Position numbers and translations under genes: made by a program. A stretch of DNA of 64,000 bases, from assembly GCA_037501455.1 (NCBI GenBank), contig CM074865.1:40840501-40904500 (forward strand). The letters are read 5' to 3'. A model generated the notes under the pieces. The model made no database searches. It had not been told where the DNA came from and saw nothing but the letters and a program-made list of their open reading frames with translations. This document shows, in pieces, positions 32,962 to 42,813 of the stretch (within the stretch, counting starts at the first letter, position 1; each line of letters begins with the position of its first letter). This DNA comes from Lantana camara. Lineage: Eukaryota; Streptophyta; Magnoliopsida; Lamiales; Verbenaceae.

Positions 32962-33842
32962 AAGCAATTAGCAGATAACATGTCCTAGCATGATACTAAT
33001 TATGAGATGATCATGGGTATCCTATCTTCACTAGTTCTAACATTCATTCTACATAAGACAATTCAAATCACATAGGGGTAAAGATTTAACGGAAAAGCAC
33101 CCTATCTATTACATTTATTAGAAACCGTCCTAAACATTTTGAGGGGTCTTCTTATGACCACCGTTCTTCAAGTGCTTCTTGTGGATCCTTCTTATTCCTT
33201 GGGTGCTTGTCTCCAAAATGGAAATAAAACCTCACTTCCTAAGTTCTACTCTCTTTACATAAAGTAATATGGCTCAATTTTCATATTGGCCATACATGTC
33301 GAAAAAAATATTGGCCATACATAAGTACACGGGCAATACCCCGGCCCAAAAACAATAATAAGGAAAGCCACACAATAAACACATAACAATACGCACATAA
33401 GTAGGGCACCGACCCCAATTGAAAACGCTTAACTATGGGGCTTCGACCCCAATTGAAAACATCCATGTGCAGAATTTAAAACATACATAAGACTAACCCA
33501 TGATCACCTAAACTAGCATGATTCCGCTTGAATTTAAATTTCCCGATTAAATTTAAAATTCCTTTGGCTTCAAGTTATAATTAACTTAAGTAATTTGTTA
33601 GTTCATTATTTAAGAATTTATTCAAAATCGAACCCGGATCAATTGACAAAATCTCAATTAATTCAAAATTAAATTTTTGTCAAAAATATCATTCAAAGTG
33701 ATATTTATTATTTTCTAGAAAAATTTGAACTTTACTTTAATTCCTAAAAATCCCAAAGTTTATAATTATTTTAAAAATAATTAATTTTAAAATTAAAATC
33801 AAATTTTAAAATAAATTTAGATTTTAGAAAAATGGGATTTTG

Positions 33843-34145
33843 TCAAACCGAAAACACGAACGAAAAAGGGCATCCTGGGACAGCCCGCGCGAGGCGCGTA
33901 GGATAGCCCACAAGCACTCGCACAAGGCGCGCCCGAGCAGGCCGTCCCGCGTGGGACGCCTAGGTGGGGCAGCAAGAACGCGTAACAGCACACAAGGCTG
34001 CGCGCTGGCCCGTGCGCAGCCTATGCGCGCTGCCGGGCGGAGAGGAGGGCATGGTGAGCAGCCGTGCTAGGCGCTGGCATACATGGCGGGACGGCGAGCT
34101 GATCACGCTAGGCTGAGCACCAACACACGCGGCTATGCCATCCGT
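33843..34145 (-). other. GC-rich structured block in the Copia-C leader
   Basis: Counterpart of 572-890 in Copia-A. It includes a stem-loop with arms cgtccc (33943-33948) and gggacg (33953-33958). The stem retains GTCCC/GGGAC but the loop and outer pairs differ from Copia-A, which favours conserved structure. Confidence 0.55.
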
Positions 34146-34390
34146 CCTCGATTTTCGTATAGTAATTTTCTCAAAATTCTAATTTTCATTTCGAATTAAA
34201 ATAGTTCAAATCAATCTGAATTAAAATAAATTTATTCGGGAAACAATTTTTGCAAAATTTTCAAGAAACTGTATTGATCCGACAAATTCGTTTTTAAACA
34301 AAAACCAAGAATACATAACCAATAACCAAATTCAAGAATTTTCAGTCAAAATTCCAAAAGCAGTAAAGATACAATACGAACGTTGCAAGG

Positions 34391-34404
34391 TGGCTCTGAT
34401 ACCA
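34391..34404 (-). promoter_or_regulatory. Copia-C primer binding site (tRNA-Met type)
   Basis: Minus strand TGGTATCAGAGCCA, two bases inside the LTR end. This is the standard initiator-tRNA-Met priming site of plant copia elements and fixes Copia-C on the minus strand, with 34407-36383 as its 5' LTR. Confidence 0.92.
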
Positions 34405-34406
34405 CT

Positions 34407-36383
34407 TGTTGGGAAACACGAAAGAGTTGAGCAGCGAAAGTTTAACAATTTTCAAAAGTTTAATCGTTGTCTTGCAATTTTCGTATCGTATCGTTGGGTC
34501 TTTTAGAAACTTACAAAGTTAGAAGCTTTCTAGTGATGTCGTTACCACCTAACGAACACCCTTCAAGCGAAATCCCTCGAACGGCCTTCGAATTAGACTC
34601 CAAAGTAGAAGCCCTCCAAAGCGTGTCCACACCAGTCCTAGAACACGATCAAGCGAGTGAGAATGCTTGTTCTATGGCTTGTGTTAGGCTAGGATAATTT
34701 TTCTTTGAAAACTTTTCTTTTGGATTTTCTCAAAAAAATTAACACTTCTCGAGTGTTGGTCTAAAAAATAAGAGAAGCACCACCTCTTGTATTTATACAA
34801 GGGGGTTCGAACGCCATAGGGTTTCCAAGACCCAATGGGAGTTGTTTTCTTTCTCACTAATTAACTAATTTAATTATTAATTTAATTGGAATAATAAGTC
34901 TTAACTTATTCTCCAAGTCTAGCAAGAGAAGACTTCTCTCTCCTACAATAGGAAGTTTGACTTTTGTACTTTCTTAAAGTTAAAAGTCAATATTCAATAA
35001 ATAATTTAATTCCCAATTAATTATTTATTGGGTTAATTTTATTTGAAAATAGTCTTAACAATTAATTCAAAATTAATTAATTATAATTTAATTAATTAAT
35101 TGTAGAAAAGAATTCACATGTGGAATATACCTCACGTGTGAAGCCACATGTACAACCACATGTACAAGACATGTGGCAGCCATGCAAGCTAGGACACGTG
35201 GCAGTCACGTGCATAAGACACGTGGCAATGCCCACGTGTTCATGGCTTCATTCTGATCAACATTTTGACCCTTTGTTAATCATATTAACATCCTACCATA
35301 ACCCTCGCATTCTGGCATTTGTGTGTGACCCTTTAGGTTCATTATTCGATTAGTAGTGACAACAATTAATTAATTCTCTAATTAATTAATCACTTCACAG
35401 ATCACACTACAGTACTAGCAATGGGTGTGTGACCCCTAACCGATTAACGAAATGAATTGAAGAATCTTTTAGTCAATGATAATCGGTGAAATACGATCCT
35501 CCTACAACTCCATCTCTCAATGGAGAACTAAGGCATGGGAATATTCTCAGAACCTAAATATTCTTGATCTTTAAAGATAAGTTCGTTTCTTATCCATTTC
35601 GATCTCAATCCTAGAAAACCCCATTTTCTAGATGTCTTAATCTTTTATCCACCTTGGCCAAGGGTTTAATGTTTAATGGACTACGAACAACTCAATCAGT
35701 AAGAGATCATTCTTGTTCTTAACAAGTGTAGGTCCTTTATCGATTCTACTAATTCTACATATGCCACTTGTGTAATCCCAACATAGGCCGTGGTTCAGGT
35801 GTCTATATGGCGACACCCTTTTGAGCCTATATCAAAGATCACAGAGTTAGCTCATATGAGACATTACAGAATCTCAAGTCTAAGGATTAATGAATCACGT
35901 CATTGACCTGTGATATATTTCCTAATTTGGAAGTTTTTGGTAACTTCCTTTCCCATTTAGTAATGTTCTCACGCCGGACATCTCAGTGATAAAGTTCTTA
36001 TAACAATCACCCTTTTGTATTATGAACGTGTCAACATATGCATTTATCACTCCATGAAACAGAGTGATCCTTCAAAAAGACATAATCACATAAGCAAGTC
36101 TCAGCAGAGTCAAGTTCGACACTCCCACTGTCTGTCGGACTCATTGACTTGGAGAAGTTTCTAATCCTCGCGTATGGAGTTAAGAAATTGTTTCATGTGC
36201 CGTTCCCATAATGACAAAGTTCTTAATGGCCACATCGAATTAGGGGAGTTCAGTACATGCAAAATAAAGTCAACTCGAACAGACATAAATAAGCACATAA
36301 AGAAGTGATTGCCTATGAACAAAATCATCTCGTTTATTATTCAAAGACAAGCAAAAGATGCTTTGAGAGCACTGTTCCTAACA
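34407..36383 (-). mobile_element. Copia-C 5' LTR (1,977 bp)
   Basis: Minus strand runs TGTTAGGAACAGTGC (36383) to TTTCCCAACA (34407). It holds five CACGTG boxes (35133-35238), a TATA-like tataaatac near 34790-34800, and a donor-like TTT|GTAAGTTTC at 34514. Its right edge abuts the Copia-B leader at cttag (36384), so Copia-C probably inserted into Copia-B. The left duplication cannot be confirmed because that end of Copia-C is rearranged. Confidence 0.9.
35133..35238 (-). promoter_or_regulatory. Cluster of five G-box/ABRE sites in the Copia-C LTR
   Basis: CACGTG at 35133, 35195, 35206, 35219 and 35233; several read ACACGTGGC, the classical abscisic-acid response element. ACATGT dyads at 35115-35175 add further near-matches. 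The cluster lies upstream of the TATA box in LTR orientation. Confidence 0.75.
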
Positions 36384-38120
36384 CTTAGTACCCATTGGGA
36401 TACCAAGTATACTCTAAGATCTTTGGGAATTATAGATCTTCTAAAAACAGTGGGAGCAACATAGATTAAAGACCTAATCTCATGTATATCGTTATTATTT
36501 AGCATGCTCACTTAGTTCTTTATTTTTTCATTTAGGTCGTAGATTTTGTGATTCTCTACGTGTTTTGAAATGACAACCAAAAACCCTCTAATATCGATCC
36601 TCCAGTCAAACAAGTTAACTTGTCCCAACTATTCTGATTGGCTTAGGAATCTAAAAACTGTTCTAGATTCTGAAAAACGAACTTATGTTCTCAACGAGGC
36701 GGAGCCCGTTCCAGAAGGGGAAGCCTCGACCCGGGCTGAGCGGGACGCGATCCAGAAGTGGAAGAATGATAATCTCCAAGCCGGTTGTCTCATGCTTATT
36801 AACATGTCATCGGACATGGAAAGACAACATGAGTCCATAGAATTTGCTTGGGAGATTTACGACCACTTAGAACAACTTTACCGCCCTCATGAGCGTGTTA
36901 CAAGGTATAACACCTCAAAAGAATTGTTCCATTTCAGAATGAGGAAAGGTATAAATGTCCATGAATATGGACTCAAGTTTCTTGCTCGCACCGAGAAACT
37001 TGCTTCCATGGACAAGCCACTGAGAGATGAGCTTTCAGTGGATTTGTTGTTAGCCTCGCTCCCACCATCATTCAACCCATTTTCCTTAACTTCAACATGA
37101 ATCACGCAAATGCTAGTGTAACCGAGCTGATTAGTCCGCTTATGACTGCTGAAAGCACGATAAAAAAGGACAATAAGGTTATGATGGTCATTGCTCCATC
37201 TTCATCTAAGCCTTCCAAAGGCAAAGGCAAGAAAGCGCAAAAGAAGAAGAAGTCCCTTAGGCCCAATGGAGGCATCACAAAGGGAAAAGCCCAAAAGAAG
37301 AAACGTGATCAGAAATAGGATGTTTGCTTGCATTGTGGCAAACTGGAGCATTGGAGGAGAAACTGCCAGGAGTACAAGGCTACTCTAAAGAAAGTTACGT
37401 TTCTCGTTGAAGTAAATCTTTCTATTAATTCTAACTCTTGGGTAGTTGATACCGGTTGTGGATCTCATATCTGTAATGATGTACAAATACTAAGTAAGGT
37501 TCGATAGCCGAAGGGAGGAGAATGTGTCTTGAAGATTGGGGACGGCTCAACGGTCCAAGCTCAAGCTTTAGGCACAATTAGATTGGATTTAGGTCATTCT
37601 GTTTTAGTTTTAAATAAAGTCCTTTATGTACAAGACATTATTCGTAATATAATTTTAGTTCCAATACTTGATTGTCAAGGTTTTGAAATTAATATTAAGA
37701 ATGGTAACTTTTTCCTAAAAAAGAATAATTTTTCAATACATCTCGGTACATTAAACAATGGACTTTATCTAACTCAAAATAGTAATATTTTGAATATACA
37801 AAGAGAAACGAAACATATAAGAGATGACGAAGTCTCAGCATCTTTGTGGCATGCTAGATTAGGATATATTTCCAAGAACATAATTAGCAAGTTAACTGCC
37901 TTAGGGACATCCTTTGAAAATGATCTTAAACAGTTAACTTCCTGCGAATCCTGTCTCAAAGGAAAGATGTCTAAAACTTCTTTCAAAGGGAGTGTGGATC
38001 GAGCTACAAGGACCTTGGATTTGATCCATTCTGATATTTGTGGACCGCTTAGTGTAAGCACTCGAAACAATCATCAGTACTTCATAACCTTGACTGACGA
38101 CTTTAGTCGTTATGGTTATG
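36384..38120 (+). pseudogene. Copia-B gag-protease-integrase, left part
   Basis: A plus-strand copy of the Copia-A family. Leader to 36569; gag from the ATG at 36570 (MTTKNPLISIL), frameshifted near 37080 by loss of one base; continuation 37097-37318 with a lysine-rich tail and TAG; then the zinc knuckle (CX2CX4HX4C, about 37325-37365). Protease has the intact DTGCGSHIC site (about 37449), then a stop near 37505. Integrase runs open 37529-38120 (LWHARLGYI, CESC, HSDICGP). It is cut at 38120 by Tekay-1; the duplication ttatg is at 38116-38120. Confidence 0.88.
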
Positions 38121-39267
38121 TGTAACAGCCCGACTCAGGGCCAAGTTGAGAAAGGTAAGTAAAGGGTTGCTCAAGAAGCGTTTATAACCTCGATCCTTAT
38201 TAATCATCTTCATGCATTGCATTTTATGTGACCTATATGCTTTTATATGATATAATTTAATTAAATGTTCGTAGATTTAATTCTTTTCTCTATTTAATTT
38301 ATACTTTGAAACTCTTTGCATAAAATCCTAGAATTCTAGTATTCATTCCTTTCCAGCACCTAAAACCCCTTCATATACTTCAAAACCCATTCCTACAGTT
38401 TTAGGTTGGAAATTACAAAAATACCCCTACAGCTCAAAAATATTCCTACATTTCCCGAAACACTTTCACTATCCAATATTTTAACCAAAAGAATCCTCAC
38501 ATTATTTCGAGGATCGTGATACTCTCCGTGAACCACAATTCCCATCCTAACTCCCGTAGTATCAAAAACCGGCAAAAAACCCTAGCTTATGATTCGATCA
38601 TCAATAAATCCTTATTCATCTACTTTTTGATATTCAAAATTATAGCCAAAACGACCCTCAAATTATTTTATGAATTTTCATGCATTTACCAAAAAACTCG
38701 ATTTCACCCATAGCATATTTATAAATATTTTCCTATTTAAAAATCATCATTTTATTTTAAAACAATTAGCTTTTAATCAATAGTCGAAATTATACTTAAA
38801 ACGATCCTTGAATTTTCCTCTACATTATAGTGATTTTTCCAAACTCTAAACTTTATCATAGCTTCGTTTATATAATTTTCTTATGATTTTCATCATCTTT
38901 AGTACTCATAATTTATAAACAAAAACTCCAAATATTTCATATTTATAATCAAAACGAAGCTCGTTTTTCACTCATTCTATTATTAATTCACTACATCAAA
39001 ATTTTATCTCTCGACTCTTGAATAAATTTTATATTATTTTTACATTTATTTTTAATCAAAATGACATCATCCATGACCTCATGGTCTTCTAGAAGGATTA
39101 AACAAATGGGCATAATTTTTCCACATTTCCTAGTTAATTACCTAGCATTTGTTCATGAAATAATTTAACCACATCTCCAACTTAATTACCAAGCATTTGT
39201 TCAAATCTTAGGCAACCACATCTCCCATAAACTTTCATTTATTGCTTAGAAACCCCTCATGACTACC

Positions 39268-39275
39268 TATAAATA
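39268..39275 (+). promoter_or_regulatory. Tekay-1 TATA box
   Basis: tataaata 1,148 bp into the LTR, followed by a CT-rich leader typical of plant 5' UTRs. The same motif is present in the 3' LTR at 48399-48406. Confidence 0.75.
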
Positions 39276-39370
39276 CCCCCCTTGAGCCTCATTTATACCT
39301 CACAATTCAACACACAAAATCACTCTCTCCCTCTCCATTCTCACGCCACAACCCTCTCTCTCTCTACAAG

Positions 39371-41119
39371 GTATGTTTTCTTCTATTATTTCATGCTTTA
39401 TATAATGTTCTTAGTATAGAAATATTAGTAGCATGTCTAGAATTAATTAAATTATGCTTTAGGAAATTATTTTATGAAATATGTGCATAATTGTTAGTTT
39501 AAATAACAATGTGTGTACATTATGAAATTTTATTCAATTAAATGCATGAATCATGATATGATATAATGTTCTTATGTATTTAAATGCTTATGATCTTGTT
39601 TGAATAAATTCATGCCTATAGTAATTTATTTAGAATTATTTTTTATAGAAAGTTCATATACTTTGCTATATTAAGCTTTAATCTTATGTTATGAATATGA
39701 ATGTGATAGAACATGTTACACACCCTCTTTGAATATTCAAATGAGTTCAAGAACATGTTCATAATGTTCTTGGATATGTGTGTGTGCATGTGTGTGCCGT
39801 GAGCTATGTGTGTGTGTGTGTGAAATTAATTTTGTGTTATAAAGTGTTTAATTCATATGAAATTGAATAGTAAATGTTTTTAATAGTAATTTTGACTTTT
39901 TGGTCAACCAAAATCCCATTTATTTCGAAATTATTTCAAAAACAATTATAAAATAAGTTTTGGAATTTTTAAAGAAATAATTTCCCCAAATTTTCCAAAA
40001 ATCAATAAACTATGTAATGTTTTTCAAAAGATAACCTACATTGTCAAATTAAACCTTGAATTTCATTTCAAACCTTACAATTAAAATTATAATATAGTTA
40101 ATAAATATTTGATTAGTTAAAGATCCCATAAACCCTGAATTTATTAATTAAACGGGTGAATTTAGGGTTTACCGGGAGATCTTTAACACAATACATAATA
40201 TGCACCTTCTATAATTATTTCATTGTGATATTGTGTGCAATTAGATTAGTTAGGAACTAAGAACCTAGTTCTGAGTCAGTAGTAGCTATTACTTTCAGGC
40301 GAACATAGGATCGAAGAGTGGAATCCTCACAGTTCCACTTAAGTCTCGGTACCGGTGAGGGTTTTAAATCTTTTCAACTGAAATCATGATAAAATACTTT
40401 ACTTTATTTTCTTGAATTTCCTTTCAAGTTATTCTTCCCTTTATGGGAAGGTAATTCTTGTTAATTATTGAAAACATACATTTACCCGAGAAGTACTTAG
40501 TACCTTTTTACGGGTAAATATTCTCGTCTTGCAAGTAAAAATTATTGTTTTTCCTATGGGCCCGGTGGTCTTGGTAGAAGTAGTAGTCCGGGAGGCACGG
40601 GCCGAGGACTACTATTATACCAGCCGCCAACTAGATCTTGGTGGTGGTCTAACTGGAGGTTAGTTATTCCACACCAAGTGACGGGAAAAGGTACGCCCCT
40701 CCCACAATCTTGTTCATCGTCACTAGGGCTTGCAACCCTACGTGACACCGGAGGAAGAAGGATGGTACTCTCGTATTTGTTTTATTAAGTACCGGCACCT
40801 TGATCAGTGTCGTTACTATTTTTCTCGGATTTTACGGTGTTAAGGTTGGAGACGCCTAACTTGCGGGCATAAAATCATTTTCAAAACGGTTCATAAAGTT
40901 TCTAAAGTATAGCCTATATTCCCCCTACTCCTATTTCAACCAAATATGAACCGGATATTATTGTCATATACTTATTTGTTATTATATGATATATACATTT
41001 CAAATCAAGACTTTCTTGGTCAAAACATTTTCAAAATCTTACTTAAAATCCTAAATCTCAAACCCCCGTCACTTAGTCATTTTGACTAACCCTCCTACTC
41101 TTTTAATTCATGGTTTCAG
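39371..41119 (+). other. Candidate LTR intron in Tekay-1
   Basis: Donor AAG|GTATGT at 39371 and acceptor GGTTTCAG|GA at 41119 enclose 1,749 nt. AT-rich composition and many out-of-frame ATGs inside suit a spliced leader: removing it would give a short leader into the extra ORF. The same donor/acceptor layout is seen in LTR-3, -4, -5 and -6. Not proven. Confidence 0.5.
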
Positions 41120-41460
41120 GAATCATTCCAGCGACGCCTTAGAGGTATCTTGAAGCTTTAAGGTGTCACTTACCAGTCATTTAGATTAATCACAAGTGCA
41201 TGTACAGCTTTCAATAAGCACTCTTTCGTGAATATAAACCTATCGTTGTAATTACTTATCCAACTTAATATCACGTGTCTCGTTATATATTATTCCCCTT
41301 TTACTGTTTAAGTTTATTTTTCCGTTGCATTTAAATTTTATACTCTGGTATTGTATAGTCTTGTCCGTTCGCCGAAGTATTTCTCGAGTGCTAGGTCTCA
41401 CATCCACTCGGGAAGTACAACGGTGCGGGGTTGTAGTGTTAAGGGGCGCTACAACTAAGG

Positions 41461-41472
41461 TGGTATCAGAGC
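41461..41472 (+). promoter_or_regulatory. Tekay-1 primer binding site (tRNA-Met type)
   Basis: tggtatcagagc, 8 bases after the 5' LTR end. Initiator tRNA-Met is the usual primer for this lineage. Confidence 0.92.
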
Positions 41473-41576
41473 ATCAGGTTTAGACAGAGAGAACTTAATC
41501 TAAACATTGGATAGGGAAAGTACTTCACTATAATTTCGTTGCCCTAATAATTTGTAAAGTGTTTTTCTAGAGTAAA

Positions 41577-42332
41577 ATGGCTGGCTACGGTGAGCTTCCA
41601 CATTCTGATAGCATTGAGTGGCTGGATCAGTATGAGCCTCCTAGGACCTTAGTAGTTACTCGTAGTGGGGGTCCTAGATACTATCCTTGGCAGAGGATTA
41701 GGCAGCATAGTCAGGGTTCACATCAGGAGGCCTTTCCCGGGTATGCCTATCCGAACAGAGCAGTTCACCTATTAGAGGCCGAGAGAGATGCCTACTTTTA
41801 TGAGTATCAGAGGACCGGTGAGTATAGACTGGAGGCTGAGAGGAACCGAGAGATGGCTAGACAGACAGCAGTGGATCGTGACCATGCTCGGGACCAGCTA
41901 GCCGCATCTCAGATCGCTATCTCCCAGTTAGCATCACGAGTAGCCGAGCTCGAGGAGGACGTGCTTAGTTTGACTCTGGATCGTGAGGCTTCTATAGTGA
42001 TTCACGACCAGTACCGAGCCCAGATGAGGAGCCGTTTGGAGGACGCACTTCACCTGAACGATACTCAGGTTATGGAGCAGGTTCTAGAGATGCAGCCCGG
42101 ACCCGCAGTAGCCCATTCTGGAGACAGTGAGGCTTCAGATGCTATAGCCCATTCTGATGAGGACGAGGAGGAGCCCCAGCAGGACGATGAGCTTGGCGAG
42201 GATGTTGATGGACTACACGTTGTTCCGGAGGAGGAGGATAGTGTTGAGCCCAGCGAGGAGTGGAGTCCTATTAGGGTTCCAGATTCAGATGATACAGTCG
42301 ACCTCGAGGCAGGTAGTGCTACAGAGGATTGA
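41577..42332 (+). CDS. Tekay-1 extra ORF ahead of gag (251 aa, unknown)
   Basis: An intact 251-residue frame starts at an ATG in good plant context (aaaATGgc), 105 bases after the primer site. Residues ~65-165 are rich in E, R, A and L with heptad-like spacing, probably coiled coil (LEAERNREMARQTAV, SRVAELEEDVLSL). Residues ~170-251 are strongly acidic (DEDEEEPQQDDELGED). No zinc knuckle or enzyme motif. It is visibly GC-richer than the adjoining gag-pol, which may indicate separate origin. It is in a different frame from gag with 481 bases between them. Accessory ORFs at this place are not standard for Tekay elements; I do not recognise the family. Confidence 0.75.
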   Translation: MAGYGELPHSDSIEWLDQYEPPRTLVVTRSGGPRYYPWQRIRQHSQGSHQEAFPGYAYPNRAVHLLEAERDAYFYEYQRTGEYRLEAERNREMARQTAVDRDHARDQLAASQIAISQLASRVAELEEDVLSLTLDREASIVIHDQYRAQMRSRLEDALHLNDTQVMEQVLEMQPGPAVAHSGDSEASDAIAHSDEDEEEPQQDDELGEDVDGLHVVPEEEDSVEPSEEWSPIRVPDSDDTVDLEAGSATED

Positions 42333-42813
42333 GTTCTGGCCATGAGATACGAGGTACAGTATATAGGATAGTTATTCGGGGGTATGTAGCAGCCAGTGGA
42401 GACACTCCCCATTTTTGCAGCAGTACATAGTAGCAGCAGCGGACAGTAGCAGCTTTGACCTACTAGGAGTGACAGTACTTGTAGGGTGTAACTCGAGGTA
42501 GATCGGGTCCACCCCCCCTTTCTTTTTGCTTTTACTTTTGTAGCTCTCGAAGCATACTAACCTTGATGCATATATATATGACGCATTTTGATCATTTTAC
42601 ACTGTTATTTCATGTTACTTTACATTTCTGCATCATGAGTCTTAGAGTCGCTTCAAGATACCAGCAGGACCGTGAGTACTAATGTTATTTCTTTCTGCAC
42701 TTTATCTTTGATGATTGATGTTATTTGGTGATTATTGTTCTGAAATGATCTTTGAGACATTCTTACCCCACATGCATTATATTTCCTATGTAATTGTGAT
42801 TTCAGCATTCATC
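42333..42813 (+). other. Tekay-1 spacer between the extra ORF and gag
   Basis: Non-coding. A donor-like ACC|GTGAGT at 42672 and an acceptor-like GATTTCAG|C at 42805 would define a 134-nt intron ending 8 bases before the gag ATG. Alternatively the LTR donor at 39371 could splice straight to 42805, skipping the extra ORF. Confidence 0.45.

Larger units (their letters stand above)
32631..34406 (-). other. Copia-C leader, LTR-proximal part
   Basis: Non-coding. It holds hairpin 4, a 90-bp tandem duplication (32782-32961), sequence homologous to 1230-1680 of Copia-A (33000-33520), an AT-rich stretch, the GC-rich block 33843-34145 and the primer site. No convincing gene. Confidence 0.78.
38121..41453 (+). 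repeat. Tekay-1 5' LTR
   Basis: TGTAACAGCCC to GGGGCGCTACA. TATA box tataaata at 39268-39275, start expected near 39300. A CT-rich leader ends in a donor ACAAG|GTATGT at 39370/39371. A (tg)n stretch lies near 39780-39825. An inverted repeat caagaacat/atgttcttg lies at 39748-39772. An acceptor TTTCAG|G is at 41119. Short open frames in the LTR are not conserved genes. Confidence 0.96.

Noticed and set aside
38393..40748. Short frames repeated identically in both Tekay-1 LTRs (also 47524-49879)
   Set aside because: They are duplicated only because the LTRs are; they lie in promoter or candidate intron and have no start context or domain.
41461..41472. tRNA gene
   Set aside because: The tggtatcagagc match is only the 12-base primer binding site, not a tRNA.
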